This document shows, one piece after another, positions 9,601 through 18,545 of a DNA stretch of 64,000 nucleotides; the first letter of the stretch is position 1, and each line of letters starts with the position of its first letter. The position numbers were made by a program, and so were the translations under genes. The DNA lies in the NCBI RefSeq assembly GCF_011634895.1, contig NZ_SIRR01000008.1, positions 1-64,000 of the forward strand. The letters are read 5' to 3'. The notes beneath the pieces are model-generated. The model saw only the letters and a program-made list of their open reading frames with translations, was not told the DNA's origin and made no database searches. The stretch comes from Rheinheimera pleomorphica (GTDB lineage: Bacteria > Pseudomonadota > Gammaproteobacteria > Enterobacterales > Alteromonadaceae).

Positions 9601-9834
9601 GTATGGCCCGCCTACTTGCAAACCACGGGCAGAGAAAGTACCGGTATCATTGGTTGTTAATGTACGGGTAGTACCGCTGCGTTTATCGGTAAGCGTTACA
9701 GTAGCATTAGCTACTGTGGTGCCAGCCTCAGTTGTAACAACACCGCGGATAGCTGATGAGGTTTCCTGTGCCAGAGCGATATTGCTTACACCTAAGGCGA
9801 GCGTTACCGCAAGAGCTATATTTTTAATTTTCAT
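6664..9834 (-). CDS. Oar-like TonB-dependent receptor
   Basis: Starting at the ATG at 9834 gives about 1056 residues with a clear signal peptide (MKIKNIALAVTLALG, cut after ALA). The next roughly 90 residues are a carboxypeptidase-regulatory-like (CarboxypepD_reg) domain, then a plug, then a large beta barrel ending in the typical C-terminal LGFEYKF. An upstream in-frame ATG at 9900 would add 22 residues before the signal peptide and is unlikely. An AGGTGA lies before the chosen start. Oar-type receptors sit in the outer membrane and import large or peptide-like ligands with TonB energy. The ligand is unknown. The gene is followed by its own strong terminator, so it is monocistronic. Confidence 0.88.
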   Translation of the reverse strand: MKIKNIALAVTLALGVSNIALAQETSSAIRGVVTTEAGTTVANATVTLTDKRSGTTRTLTTNDTGTFSARGLQVGGPYLLVVKGADGLTETIDNVFLTLGDTQSINVTIQQPDVERIAVTGTAISNSNYGGTGPAANFNLEDLRNTPAINRDLRDVVRVDPRIYINETNAGDIQCAGANPRFNSLTVDGVRTNDNFGLNSSGYPTERMPFSYDAIEQVAVELAPFDVKYGGFTACNINAVTKSGGNEFSGSVFFDYTNDSLQGDKLEGDKINVGAFNERRYGFNGGGAIVSDKLFWFAAYEKLEGAETFDRGPEGSNAAREVSGITQAQVDEIARIARDVYGFEPGGFPASIPVEDEKILLKLDWFINDDHRAAFTYNYNDGFSIAESDGDDDELEFSGHFYERGAEFNSYVANVFSNWTDNFSTEVRVGYSELDARVSPLGGTEVGEIQLRVGPTVYLGADDSRHSNKLTYETTFFKLAGNYLYGDHSISFGVEREQYDVFNLFIQETEGEYVFNSIEDFAAGIPSSAIYENAAGTNNPIDGAGQFKYAVNTAYVQDEFYIVDHDVTLTYGLRYDWYTTSDSPRVNQSFTDTYGFANDATLDGEGLLQPRLGINWMASPELEVRGGIGLYSGGNPNVWLSNNYSNNGISLYQASTPEDFFSADNTLFDIPHTGAGNPLIDIPQQLFDEVSEAAGRGPVNALDPNFKLPKEWKYALGATYTFDSGYVVMADLLYTKKEDAAIVSDLRRSEAGGFGAIGVLPDGRPLYPSIPRSVPEAFLLTNVNGDSGANLSASISVSKSYDFGLDITAAYAYTDSEDVNPMTSSVAYSNYGNLATADFENPGIAKSNYEIPHRFTLRATYKMELLDGYDTTFSLFGSANEGRPYSFTMNGNGDIFTGRQLLYVPTGVDDPNFVAGSVTDRDTGVVTPFDTDGFFAFIQREGLSKYAGGYAPRNEFNSDWWVKVDFRFEQELPGFAEGHRSSVFFVIDNLTNLINDDWGVLYETSFPRAVNVADFSATADNKYQFNRFNAGRVDPVQGRSGEPSLWSMRLGFEYKF

Positions 9835-10147
9835 ATCGTTTTTCACCTGGTAGTTGTAGGTATTTATCAAAATCCATTTGAATACATATGCTGTGTTCAA
9901 TTTGGGAGATAATGGTAACTAACTCATATTACATTTTTTTTACGCCGATCCGATTAGCGGGAACTTTTTGTTCCTCTTATTGTCTTAGGCGACTGCCACA
10001 TAAGTGTAACATAGCTGGTCTGAGTTGCGCACTATGTGACTTAAAATTGACTAAAAAACGACATCTTCTGCGATTTCATTCATTTACTGGTTTTTGTCGG
10101 TTAACCGCTTTATGCTAGCAACCCATGTTAACCTGCCTTAATTACCG
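9835..10147. other. Divergent intergenic region, no gene seen
   Basis: These 313 bases separate the Oar-like receptor (leftward) from the phosphatase-family lipoprotein (rightward). They must hold both promoters. I see A/T-rich blocks but no promoter pair good enough to name, and no RNA gene. Confidence 0.5.
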
Positions 10148-11335
10148 ATGACTAAAATGACCCTTGCGCTATGCTTAAGCGCGACACTCTGCCTTGGAGC
10201 TTGTTCAGCCATGAGCACCACACAAATCACCTTTGCGACCTTTAATGTCAGCATGGAAGCACAGAATTACCTCCCTGCCGGTGAAGCCGGCGATGGCACT
10301 GTGCTGGCAGAGTTACTTAAAACTGGCGAGCAGCCGCAAATTAGCAACATTGCCCATATTATCCAGCTGGTGCGACCCGATGTGCTGTTATTAAATGAGT
10401 TTGACTATATCGCCGACCCGGAACGCGGTATTAAAGCCTTTATCCGCAACTATCTGAACAAAGCTCAGGGTGCTGCAGAACCCATTGACTACCCTTATTT
10501 TTACTACGGTACCGTTAATACCGGCCAACCCAGCGGCTATGACTTGGATAACGACGGTAACGCCACTGATGTTGGAGCTGATGCCTGGGCCTTTGGTTTT
10601 TACCCTGGCCAATACGGCATGGTGTTGTTGTCAAAGTATCCGATAGATAGCGCCAAAGCGCGCACTTTCCAGCAGTTTAAATGGCGGGATATGCCCGGCT
10701 TTATGCCAACAAAAAAGGCTGATGGCAGCCCTTGGTACAGCCCAGAGGCCTGGGCGAAATTTCCGCTGTCGTCAAAAAGCCATTGGGATATCCCTCTTAA
10801 CATTAATGGCCAAACCGTGCATGTTCTGGCCAGTCACCCTACACCGCCGGTATTTGACGGCCCGGAGAACCGCAACGGTATTCGCAACCATGACGAACTT
10901 CGTTTTTGGGTCGATTATTTAACACCGGAAAAAGCAGGCTATATCTACGATGATAGTGGCAATAAAGGCGGTTTAGCGCAGCCAAGCCGTTTTGTACTGT
11001 TAGGTGATTTAAATGCTTCAGCGGAAGGCGAAGGCGATGCTATCAATAGTGGCATCAGCGCGCTGTACAACCACCCGGCGATTAACAACAGTACACCACC
11101 CCTAAGCCAGGGCGGGGCTGAACACAGTCCGGACAACAAGCATGGCGCTTTTCATACCGCCGCCTGGCGCATGCGCGCGGACTATGTGCTGCCGTCAAAA
11201 GCCGGCTTTACCATCACCGACAGTGGCGTGTTATGGCCGGAAAAAACCAGCCCGTTATATCCGTTAGTCGGTTCGCGCGGCGCCAGCTCAGATCACCGCC
11301 TGGTATGGGTAAAACTTGAGTTAAGCGCTGATTAA
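10148..11335 (+). CDS. Endonuclease/exonuclease/phosphatase family lipoprotein
   Basis: The 395-residue protein starts with a lipoprotein signal, with lipobox LGAC giving lipid-modified Cys19. The rest is an endonuclease/exonuclease/phosphatase (DNase I-like) fold. Visible motifs are TFNVS (Asn33), LLNEFD (metal ligand Glu84), LLGDLNAS and the C-terminal catalytic SDHRLVW. The family cleaves phosphodiesters or phosphomonoesters; an envelope-anchored member probably acts on extracellular nucleic acid or phospho-esters for phosphate supply. Two ATG codons (residues 1 and 4) are possible and neither has a strong ribosome site. Substrate is uncertain. Confidence 0.85.
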   Translation: MTKMTLALCLSATLCLGACSAMSTTQITFATFNVSMEAQNYLPAGEAGDGTVLAELLKTGEQPQISNIAHIIQLVRPDVLLLNEFDYIADPERGIKAFIRNYLNKAQGAAEPIDYPYFYYGTVNTGQPSGYDLDNDGNATDVGADAWAFGFYPGQYGMVLLSKYPIDSAKARTFQQFKWRDMPGFMPTKKADGSPWYSPEAWAKFPLSSKSHWDIPLNINGQTVHVLASHPTPPVFDGPENRNGIRNHDELRFWVDYLTPEKAGYIYDDSGNKGGLAQPSRFVLLGDLNASAEGEGDAINSGISALYNHPAINNSTPPLSQGGAEHSPDNKHGAFHTAAWRMRADYVLPSKAGFTITDSGVLWPEKTSPLYPLVGSRGASSDHRLVWVKLELSAD

Positions 11336-11363
11336 ATCAGCGCTGTGTCAGTGTGCTGCCGCG

Positions 11364-12446
11364 CTAAAAACGCTGCACCAGATTTTGCACATGCACCGTT
11401 ACCTCTTCTCTATCATGGTATAAGTGCTTCACCTGCAGCCGGAATTTAATACCCGCATCGGTCAAACGCTGCTGAAACTGCTGCAAAATGTCAGTCACTG
11501 TTTCATAGCGTTTTTTCATTGGCAGTTTCAGGTTAAAAATCGTTTCCTGACACCAGCCGTTAATCAGCCAGTCGGCAATGCGATCGGCTACCCGCTGCGG
11601 TTGCTCAATCATGTCGCACACTAACCAATGGTTATTTTTCTTTTGTGGTTCAAACTTAAAACCATCCACCATTAAGTGGCGCACCTGACCGGTTTGCATT
11701 AAAGATTCGGCCATTGGGCCGTTATCTATCGCCGTAACCATCATACTGCGCTTTACCAGCTGATAGGTCCAGCCTCCCGGGCAGGCACCAAGATCAACGG
11801 CATTCATGCCGCCGGCCAGCCGTTTGTCCCATTCCTGTTTCGGAATAAACTGAATAAAGGCCTCTTCAAGTTTTAGCGTACTGCGACTGGGCGCTTCGTT
11901 CGGAAACTTCAGCCGCATAATGCCGTTCTCCAGCGGGCTGTTATTTTCCGGATACGACAGACCAACATAGCCTTGCTGGCCACTTAGCATAAATAAATGC
12001 AGTACCGGCGCTCTTTTTTGCTCTTTCAGGGTTAACACCCCGGCCTGGCGCAGTGCCTGACGCAGCGGCACTGTGAGCTTGCGCGCCAGTGTTGATAGGG
12101 TTTTGCCGTCATTCGTTTCCGGGTACTCAACCCTTAACTCACCGCAGCCAGCTAGCTCAGCACTGAGTACCGCTTCTATAACAGGTGCAATGCGGTCGGC
12201 CGGTGGCAGCGTTAGCAAAGGCGCTAACAGCAAACTCCATTGGCGGATAAAGATAAACTGTTCAAACGGATAGTCGCGGTAAAATTGTGCCAGACTGTCA
12301 GCATCATAGGCTTCAAAAATTACGTAGGCGCTGTCGTTGGTCAATTTGCAATAACCCGCCACATTATGCAGGCCAGCTTTATGCTGAATTTCTGCCGCGC
12401 ATTCTTTTTCAAAACCGGCGCGGCAATACAGTAATAGTTGTTTCAT
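11364..12446 (-). CDS. rlmM: 23S rRNA C2498 2'-O-methyltransferase RlmM
   Basis: The 360-residue protein shows the RlmM layout: an N-terminal THUMP-like region beginning MKQLLLYCRAGFEKECA, and a Rossmann methyltransferase with the SAM loop DLGACPGGWTYQL. The C-terminal catalytic part contains FNLKLPMKKR. It 2'-O-methylates cytidine 2498 of 23S rRNA from SAM. It is next to a DUF423 (ygdD-like) gene and gcvA, the same neighbourhood as E. coli ygdE-ygdD-gcvA, which supports the name. Length is normal. Confidence 0.96.
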   Translation of the reverse strand: MKQLLLYCRAGFEKECAAEIQHKAGLHNVAGYCKLTNDSAYVIFEAYDADSLAQFYRDYPFEQFIFIRQWSLLLAPLLTLPPADRIAPVIEAVLSAELAGCGELRVEYPETNDGKTLSTLARKLTVPLRQALRQAGVLTLKEQKRAPVLHLFMLSGQQGYVGLSYPENNSPLENGIMRLKFPNEAPSRSTLKLEEAFIQFIPKQEWDKRLAGGMNAVDLGACPGGWTYQLVKRSMMVTAIDNGPMAESLMQTGQVRHLMVDGFKFEPQKKNNHWLVCDMIEQPQRVADRIADWLINGWCQETIFNLKLPMKKRYETVTDILQQFQQRLTDAGIKFRLQVKHLYHDREEVTVHVQNLVQRF

Positions 12447-12447
12447 G

Positions 12448-12822
12448 TTAACTCCGCCGCCAGGCAGTTATTGCGAGCAATAGCCAGGCAGCAATAAATA
12501 ACTGGCCACCTATTGGCGCCAGCTGTGAATAATAAAACGGCAGGGCAAACACCCCGGCCAGTATAGTCCAGACGAAACACCAGAGCCCCAGATGCCACAG
12601 CAGTGCCACCAGCTTTGTCAGTTTAGCTGCACTTTGCGTTTGTCCTAACATCAACAGTGCCACAGTGTGAAACGCCAGCATTGCCAATGCACTAAGCAGC
12701 CTCGCTATCGCTTCCGCACTCAAACTGCCCTGCCATAAATGCATCAGTATTGCACTTAGCCCAACCACTGCAGCACCATATATGGCCGCTGCGCTGTTAC
12801 TGAGTTGCCAAAAGTATTTCAT
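12448..12822 (-). CDS. DUF423 inner-membrane protein (YgdD-like)
   Basis: From the ATG at 12822 the protein is 124 residues with four predicted membrane segments (approximately 8-25, 44-63, 76-95 and 102-120). It matches the small DUF423 family, whose E. coli member YgdD lies between rlmM and gcvA. A GGAAAA ribosome site precedes this ATG; an upstream in-frame start at 12858 would add a charged 12-residue tail and is less likely. The gene overlaps the end of the hydrolase gene upstream by 26 bases. The function of DUF423 is not known. Confidence 0.85.
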   Translation of the reverse strand: MKYFWQLSNSAAAIYGAAVVGLSAILMHLWQGSLSAEAIARLLSALAMLAFHTVALLMLGQTQSAAKLTKLVALLWHLGLWCFVWTILAGVFALPFYYSQLAPIGGQLFIAAWLLLAITAWRRS

Positions 12823-13423
12823 CAATTTTCCTGCTACAAGACTGTGCCGCCTGCGCAATAAGCTGCTGCTGTGTTAAGCCGGTTTTTACCCGAGGTTTAA
12901 AATCATGGTCACCGTCTGACAGCCAGTGCAATACTACCCGTGGCCAGCTTTTATCTGCCAGCTCAGCGGCATTACCAAACGCATCACGCTCGCCCTGCGC
13001 AACAAACAGCGGACAGCCAAGAGCGCTGAAGTGCTCTGTGCGCCAGCTGAGCTTTTTCGGCGCATGAAACGGATAACCAAAAGCAAAAATGGCGTTGACC
13101 CTGCTGTTTGTACTTAGCAGACTGGCAACCCTGGCACCCATTGACTTGCCACCAATAAACAGCGGCAAATCCGCCGGACAATTTTCTATCTGCTGGCTGA
13201 ACTGCTGCAACAATACAGGCATTTTATCCGGTAAGCTGCGTTTACCGCTGTCAAGAAAGCGCTGCATATACGCAAAGTTAAAGCGCCATACTTCAATGTG
13301 CAAAGCGGCCAGCTCAAGCGCCAGCTGCTGCATAAAATCACTGTTGGCTGCAGCGCCGGCACCATGTGCCAGCAATAACCGGGCTTTAGGCTCAGTGGCT
13401 TTAGCAATAATTACGTCAGTCAA
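12797..13423 (-). CDS. Alpha/beta hydrolase, KANL3/Tex30-like
   Basis: The protein is a small cytoplasmic alpha/beta hydrolase. The oxyanion segment LLLAHGAGA, nucleophile elbow GGKSMGA, acid region GERDAFG and catalytic His in DGDHDF are all visible, as in the KANL3/Tex30 (YcjY-like) group. The start is uncertain. An ATG at 13477 would overlap gcvA by 62 bases. A TTG at 13423 with GGTGG upstream gives an 8-base overlap with the gcvA stop and is my choice. It is probably co-transcribed with gcvA and the DUF423 gene. The substrate is unknown. Confidence 0.78.
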   Translation of the reverse strand: MTDVIIAKATEPKARLLLAHGAGAAANSDFMQQLALELAALHIEVWRFNFAYMQRFLDSGKRSLPDKMPVLLQQFSQQIENCPADLPLFIGGKSMGARVASLLSTNSRVNAIFAFGYPFHAPKKLSWRTEHFSALGCPLFVAQGERDAFGNAAELADKSWPRVVLHWLSDGDHDFKPRVKTGLTQQQLIAQAAQSCSRKIDEILLATQ

Positions 13424-14351
13424 GCGCCACCGCGTTAGTAAACTGCTGTTCAGCAAACGCCGCTTGTTCTGCCTCAACCATTTGTGTCATCCACTGGCGA
13501 AAGGCTGTAATTTTACCCAGTTCAGTTTGGCTCTCGCGGCATACCAGATAATAGGCATCTTTAGAAATCAGTACGTGGTTAAACGGCACTATTAAGCGGC
13601 CAGAGTTAATATCCGGCCGCGCCAGTACGTTGTGCGCCAATGCCACGCCCTGACCATGAATAGCCGCCTGCAGCACCATCGATGAGTGGCTGAATATCGG
13701 CCCCTGATTGACATTAAAGTGCTTAAAGCCCTGGGTCGTAAACCAGGCCTTCCAGGCCCGGCGCGAGCCGTCATGCAACAGATTATGAAATTGCAGATCG
13801 GTAGGCTCCAGCAGCGGTTTACTGCTGTTTAACAGCAGCGGCGAGCACACCGGCAATAAATACTCCGTATGCAGTTTATCAGCATGCAGATTACGCCAGG
13901 TGCCACGGCCATAATAAATGGCCACGTCCACATCATCAGTTAACGAGCCTTCATCCAGATCTACCGCTTTAATACGCACATCAATGTCCGGGTGTTGCTC
14001 GCTAAATTGATTAAGGCGCGGCACCAGCCACTGAATGGCGAAGCTAGGCTGCAGGCTTACCGTTAACGAACCTTTAGCGCCACGCGCCAGCAGCTTTTCG
14101 GTTGACTCATGCAATTGCAAAAAAATTTCTTTAATATCAAGAAAGTAGCTTTGCCCCTCTTCGGTTAGCAGCAAAGAGCGGTTTTTGCGCATAAAGAGCT
14201 TAAGGCCAAGATGATCTTCCAGCGCCTTAATCTGATGGCTGATAGCTGCCTGAGTGACATACATTTCTTCTGCAGCTTTAGTAAAGCTTAAATGGCGGGC
14301 AGCAGTTTCAAAGGCTTTTAACGCATTTAACGGAGGTAAGCGACGCGCCAT
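13416..14351 (-). CDS. gcvA: LysR-type regulator GcvA
   Basis: The 311-residue LysR-type regulator starts MARRLPPLNALKAFETAARH, the typical GcvA N-terminus. It has a winged HTH at about 6-65 (SFTKAAEEMYVTQAAISHQ) and a periplasmic-binding-like effector domain to the end. GcvA controls the glycine cleavage operon in response to glycine and purines in E. coli. The gcv genes are not in this window, so the target is inferred from family and from the shared neighbourhood with rlmM and ygdD. Related regulators (AmpR-like) share this N-terminus, so a different target is possible. Confidence 0.85.
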   Translation of the reverse strand: MARRLPPLNALKAFETAARHLSFTKAAEEMYVTQAAISHQIKALEDHLGLKLFMRKNRSLLLTEEGQSYFLDIKEIFLQLHESTEKLLARGAKGSLTVSLQPSFAIQWLVPRLNQFSEQHPDIDVRIKAVDLDEGSLTDDVDVAIYYGRGTWRNLHADKLHTEYLLPVCSPLLLNSSKPLLEPTDLQFHNLLHDGSRRAWKAWFTTQGFKHFNVNQGPIFSHSSMVLQAAIHGQGVALAHNVLARPDINSGRLIVPFNHVLISKDAYYLVCRESQTELGKITAFRQWMTQMVEAEQAAFAEQQFTNAVALD

Positions 14352-14444
14352 AAACTCTCTTAGCTCAGCAAGCTAGTGATTAAAATATCTAATGCGAATT
14401 ATAGCGCCGCTGCTGACACTTAGCCAGCAGCCTTTACACCGCAG

Positions 14445-14717
14445 TTACTTCTCTACCGGCTTATATCCTTCGATTTCAACATCTTCTCCCTTAAACAAGA
14501 AGGCTTCCATCTGCTCTTCTAATAGCTTTCTGTGTTCAGGATTCATCATATTTAGCTTCTTCTCATTAATCAGCATAATCTGTTTAGCTTGCCACAGAGC
14601 AAAGGCTTCTTTGCTAATTGAGTTGAAAATCTTTTTGCCTAACTCGCCCGGATAAAGTTGAAAATCCAAACCTGGCGCCTCTTTATTCAGATACTGACAA
14701 AAAACGGTACGACTCAT
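14445..14717 (-). CDS. yggX: Fe(2+)-trafficking / oxidative damage protein YggX
   Basis: The 90-residue protein begins [20 protein letters not shown] with the conserved Cys7 and matches the YggX family end to end ([25 protein letters not shown]). YggX protects iron-sulfur proteins against oxidative damage and may carry Fe(II). The start at 14717 is set by a GGAG ribosome site and by lying two bases after the mutY stop. The mutY-yggX operon is conserved in enterobacteria and fits here. Confidence 0.97.
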   Translation of the reverse strand: MSRTVFCQYLNKEAPGLDFQLYPGELGKKIFNSISKEAFALWQAKQIMLINEKKLNMMNPEHRKLLEEQMEAFLFKGEDVEIEGYKPVEK

Positions 14718-14719
14718 CT

Positions 14720-15799
14720 TTACTGCTCCTTTGGGCTTGAAGCGCATTGCACTAATTGCTGAAACAGCTGCTTTGCCGGTGCTGACAAACCAACCTGTGG
14801 AATCTTGTCCATTGTAAACCAAGTTGCCTCTGATTGCTCCTGCACAACAGAAGGACACTGCTTAAGCTTGACCTGCAGTGGCATAATCCATAAATGAAAG
14901 TGGCTAAAAGTATGACGAAATGCAGCCAGTTCTTGCACCGAGTCAACAGCCAATGCATGCAGTGCCAGATAGCCGGTGCGCTCTTCTTCACTGCTAAATT
15001 CGAGAAAACCAAATAACCCCCCCCATAAACCAGTGGCAGGACGCTGTGAGAGCAACAGGTTATTTTCATGCTGCAGCAGTAACCAAAAACTGTGTTTTTC
15101 CGGTAGTTGCTTTTTTTGCTTTTTCCCGGGAAACAGCGCCTGCTCACCACGCAGCGCGGCTTTGCACTTTAGTTTTAACGGACAAGCTGCACAATCTGGC
15201 TTACTTCGACTGCACAGGCTAGCGCCCAGATCCATCATCGCCTGGTTAAATTCCGCAACTGTAGCTTGCGGCGTCACTTGCTCAGCTAACTGCCACAGCT
15301 GTTGCTCTACTGCTTTTTCTCCCGGCCAGCCAGCTATAGCAGCAAAGCGCGCCAGTACTCTTTTGCAGTTACCGTCTAAAATCGGATGATGCTGCCCCAG
15401 TGCCAGCGACAACACCGCGCCGGCAGTCGAGCGGCCAATGCCGGGCAGCGCCAGTACCTGAGCAAATTCGGTCGGAAACTCGCCACCGTGCTCAGCAACT
15501 ATGGTTTGCGCCGCTTTATGCAAATTGCGTGCTCTGGCGTAATAACCCAGACCGGTCCATAAATGCAGCACCTGATCCAGTGGCGCTTGAGCCAGCGTTT
15601 TAACGTCAGGAAAGTGCTGCACAAAACGCTGAAAATACGGAATAACAGTCGCAACCTGGGTTTGCTGTAGCATCACTTCACTAAGCCAGGTCGTGTAAGG
15701 GCTTTTATTAATCTGCCACGGCAACGTTTTACGACCATGCAACTGATACCAGCTAACCAACTGATTTGAAAACCAAACTGCATCCTGATGCGACAACAT
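14720..15799 (-). CDS. mutY: Adenine DNA glycosylase MutY
   Basis: The 359-residue protein has the MutY HhH-GPD glycosylase domain with [13 protein letters not shown], a GIGRSTAGA hairpin and the catalytic-Asp region HHPILDGN. A [4Fe-4S] cluster motif Cys-x6-Cys-x2-Cys-x5-Cys ([17 protein letters not shown]) follows. The C-terminal third is the NUDIX-like domain that reads 8-oxoguanine. It removes adenine mispaired with 8-oxoG in base excision repair. It is divergent from trmB and followed by yggX, a conserved arrangement. Confidence 0.97.
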   Translation of the reverse strand: MLSHQDAVWFSNQLVSWYQLHGRKTLPWQINKSPYTTWLSEVMLQQTQVATVIPYFQRFVQHFPDVKTLAQAPLDQVLHLWTGLGYYARARNLHKAAQTIVAEHGGEFPTEFAQVLALPGIGRSTAGAVLSLALGQHHPILDGNCKRVLARFAAIAGWPGEKAVEQQLWQLAEQVTPQATVAEFNQAMMDLGASLCSRSKPDCAACPLKLKCKAALRGEQALFPGKKQKKQLPEKHSFWLLLQHENNLLLSQRPATGLWGGLFGFLEFSSEEERTGYLALHALAVDSVQELAAFRHTFSHFHLWIMPLQVKLKQCPSVVQEQSEATWFTMDKIPQVGLSAPAKQLFQQLVQCASSPKEQ

Positions 15800-15928
15800 A
15801 ACGGCCTCTGGCTAAACAACTGCGCGCAGTATAAGCAGCGCGCCGGGCCTTGCCAACCATAATCGCGGTTGAGCTAAAGCCGCAATACAAGGATAATACG
15901 CGCCGTTAACGATTACGCGGAGCAACAA

Positions 15929-16654
15929 ATGACAGACGTCAGCGCACAACAACACGATGACACAGCAGAAAGCCCAACCTATATGCGCAGGATCCGCTCC
16001 TTTGTGCTGCGTGAAGGCCGTTTAACCAAAGGCCAGCAACACGCTTTAGATAATTACTGGACCGACTATGGCGTAGATTACCAACCAAAGTTGCTTGATT
16101 TACCGCAACTGTTTGGTCGTGACAAGCCAAGAGTGCTGGAAATTGGATTTGGTATGGGTAAGTCGCTGGTGCAAATGGCTAAAGCCGCACCTGAGCAAGA
16201 CTTTATCGGTATCGAAGTGCATCGCCCCGGTGTAGGGGCTTGTTTGTCAGAGGCTGTAGCGCAGCAGGTGAACAACCTAAAAGTATTTGAACATGACGCG
16301 GTAGAAGTGCTGGAGCATATGATTGGCGATAATAGCCTGGATACTGTGCAGCTGTTTTTTCCTGATCCCTGGCATAAAAAGCGTCACCACAAACGCCGCA
16401 TAGTGCAGCCTGAGTTCGTGCAACTGCTGCGTCGTAAACTTAAGCCGGGCGGCGTGTTTCATATGGCGACAGACTGGGAAAACTACGCCGAGCATATGCT
16501 GGAAGTCATGCGTGCCTCTGAGGGCTTTAGTAACTTGTCTGCCGACAATAGCTATGTTGAACGCCCAGAACATAGGCCACTGACTAAGTTTGAACAACGT
16601 GGCCAGCGCCTGGGGCACGGTGTTTGGGACCTGATGTTTAAAAAGGAAAGCTAA
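15929..16654 (+). CDS. trmB: tRNA (guanine-N7)-methyltransferase TrmB
   Basis: The 241-residue protein has the SAM loop [16 protein letters not shown] and the family signature [15 protein letters not shown], where the Asp is catalytic. It methylates guanine 46 in the variable loop of many tRNAs. A gAGCaac weak ribosome site precedes the ATG. It is divergent from mutY and its stop codon touches the rsmC start, so the two rRNA/tRNA methylases form an operon. Length is typical. Confidence 0.97.
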   Translation: MTDVSAQQHDDTAESPTYMRRIRSFVLREGRLTKGQQHALDNYWTDYGVDYQPKLLDLPQLFGRDKPRVLEIGFGMGKSLVQMAKAAPEQDFIGIEVHRPGVGACLSEAVAQQVNNLKVFEHDAVEVLEHMIGDNSLDTVQLFFPDPWHKKRHHKRRIVQPEFVQLLRRKLKPGGVFHMATDWENYAEHMLEVMRASEGFSNLSADNSYVERPEHRPLTKFEQRGQRLGHGVWDLMFKKES

Positions 16655-17665
16655 ATGCTAGCCAGCACCAGTCAACTGGTTTTACGCAACATCGAAGATC
16701 TCAGCGGCAAAGTACTGTTGGTCGAGCCGGCGGCAGATAGCCTGGCGCAGGAATTGATCCATCAGGCACCGCAGCTTGAGCTTAGCTGCTACAGCACTGA
16801 TACCGCAGTAGCCACAAACTGGCAGCATAGCAACGTTAAACTGTACACCGATGTCAGCCCCAATTTCACCGACACTTTTGATACCGTAGTGCTGTTTTAC
16901 CCGAAAAGCAAAGAGCAGCTCGGCTTTACCCTGGCACAAATAAAAACAGCCATTGGCCAGCAAACCCAGCTATTTGTTTGCGGCGACAATAAAGGCGGTA
17001 TTAAAAGCCTTAGCAGTCATGCCGGCAAACTGGGCCTCAGTGCCAACAAGCTGGATAATGCCAAGCATTGTTTATGGTTTTCCCTGTTTGGCGATTTCAG
17101 TCAATTAGCTGACATCAGTGCCAGCAGCTTTACCATCAGTACAGCCGGTGAATCGCTGATTTTACACTCACTGCCAGGCGTGTTTAACCACGGCAAATTA
17201 GATACTGGTACGGCGTTACTATTAGATAACCTGCCACAGGTCAGTCACGGCACCGTGCTGGATTTTGCCTGTGGCTGTGGTGTGGTTGGCGCCATGTTAA
17301 AACGCAAACATCCGGCAATTGAGCTGTTTAGTTCCGATATCAGCCAGTTAGCGGTTAAAGCAACTGAACTGACTCTAGCCGCCAATGGCTTGTCTGGTAG
17401 GGTAATCGCTGCCGATGGTTTGCCTGACACCCCTAAGCTATTTGATTGTATTGTTAGTAACCCACCATTTCACACCGGTATTAAAACCGACTACAGTATT
17501 GTAGAGAGTTTTATTCGTCAAAGCGCACAGCGCCTGGCTAAGCATGGCAGCCTGACCATAGTCGCGAATAGTCATCTGGCCTATCTGGAATTATTGCAAC
17601 AGGCATTTAAACAGGTTGAAGTGGTTGCCAAAGCGAATGGCTTTGTCGTCTATCGCGCACACTAA
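16655..17665 (+). CDS. rsmC: 16S rRNA m2G1207 methyltransferase RsmC
   Basis: The 336-residue protein has the two-domain RsmC layout: a degenerate N-terminal methyltransferase-like half and a C-terminal active half with SAM loop LDFACGCGVVGAML and catalytic SNPPFHTG. It makes N2-methylguanosine 1207 in 16S rRNA. The ATG starts directly after the trmB TAA with GGAAAG as ribosome site, so translation is probably coupled. Confidence 0.94.
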   Translation: MLASTSQLVLRNIEDLSGKVLLVEPAADSLAQELIHQAPQLELSCYSTDTAVATNWQHSNVKLYTDVSPNFTDTFDTVVLFYPKSKEQLGFTLAQIKTAIGQQTQLFVCGDNKGGIKSLSSHAGKLGLSANKLDNAKHCLWFSLFGDFSQLADISASSFTISTAGESLILHSLPGVFNHGKLDTGTALLLDNLPQVSHGTVLDFACGCGVVGAMLKRKHPAIELFSSDISQLAVKATELTLAANGLSGRVIAADGLPDTPKLFDCIVSNPPFHTGIKTDYSIVESFIRQSAQRLAKHGSLTIVANSHLAYLELLQQAFKQVEVVAKANGFVVYRAH

Positions 17666-17682
17666 CAAAAAAAGGACACACT

Positions 17683-17991
17683 ATGCCCAGACTGGCTGTT
17701 TTGCTACTACTGCTAGGGTTATTCCCGGCGAAAGCAACAGACAGTTCTGGCTGCATCCAGGATGCTAAACGGCAACAGGCCTGCCCACATTTGTTATATC
17801 GGGCAGCCCAGCTTCCCGGTATGACTGCCGCTGCGGTTGTTTGTATCTGCGTTACTGACTTTGCCCCACTGCTGCAAGCGCCTGCTACTGAAACAGCGCG
17901 TATTCAGCAAAATATGGCCAAGCGGCAGTTAGAAGCTCAGCATGGTGAAAAACTGCAAAGCATACTGGATATGTTAAACCGTAAGCAGTAA
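17683..17991 (+). CDS. Small secreted protein of unknown function
   Basis: The 102-residue product starts with a clear signal peptide (LAVLLLLLGLFPAKA, cut near residue 18). The mature part has four cysteines (CIQ, CPHL, VVCIC) that could pair in the periplasm, and a helical C-terminal end rich in Gln, Lys and Glu. AAAGGA precedes the ATG. It lies 17 bases after rsmC and may share its transcript. I do not recognise the family. Confidence 0.72.
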   Translation: MPRLAVLLLLLGLFPAKATDSSGCIQDAKRQQACPHLLYRAAQLPGMTAAAVVCICVTDFAPLLQAPATETARIQQNMAKRQLEAQHGEKLQSILDMLNRKQ

Positions 17992-18001
17992 ACGTGCGGC
18001 G

Positions 18002-18400
18002 TTAATCGTTTAGCAGCACCATGCGTTCAGTAAAGCGGCCCAGCTTCTCCTCTTGCTGTGACAACAACACCGGCACTAAAAACAGCTCGCCCTGCTCTAC
18101 CCAATAAATGGCATTTTGCTCAAATTGTAACGCCAGCTGAATCGCCTGGCTTTTGTCGCACAGTACTATCCAGCTTTTTTCCTGAAAGCTCAAATCCGGT
18201 GCGCTGCCAATTACTGAGCGATAAGGCAAGCGTTGCCGGTTCAGACAAGCTTGCAATTCGTTGTCACGACGTGAATTAAGGTATGGGTGTTCAGTTTGAC
18301 CAGCGGGGTTTTGCGCACTGATAATGGCAAAATCGACATCACAATTTAACGCCTGATGACAAAGGAAAATACTCGTTTTATAACTTTCCCACAGGTTCAT
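18002..18400 (-). CDS. DUF3293 family protein
   Basis: From the ATG at 18400 the protein is 132 residues, beginning MNLWESYKT. It carries the DUF3293 hallmarks: a start-region W-x2-Y, AIISAQNPAG at about 45-55, an N-x2-R-x2-L arrangement, and a hydrophobic LFLVPVLL near the C-terminus. An upstream in-frame ATG at 18430 would add ten hydrophobic residues. No biochemical role is established for the family. It is convergent with the small secreted protein gene and divergent from the sensor kinase gene. Confidence 0.75.
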   Translation of the reverse strand: MNLWESYKTSIFLCHQALNCDVDFAIISAQNPAGQTEHPYLNSRRDNELQACLNRQRLPYRSVIGSAPDLSFQEKSWIVLCDKSQAIQLALQFEQNAIYWVEQGELFLVPVLLSQQEEKLGRFTERMVLLND

Positions 18401-18545
18401 AAGCCAAACCCAAAGCAACAAGTGCTTCAACTATAAACTGCCTGGCTAAATTTGCCAGCCCGGTTTGCTAATTTCAGTTAATGTGCATAACATCAATGCA
18501 GGTAGAGTCCGCTAACCGGACAGTCGACGCACCAGAGATAACTGA

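Noticed and set aside
14718-14858. Extended N-terminus of YggX
   Set aside because: The extra 47 residues are an out-of-frame reading of mutY. The ATG at 14717 has a ribosome site and gives the normal 90-residue protein.
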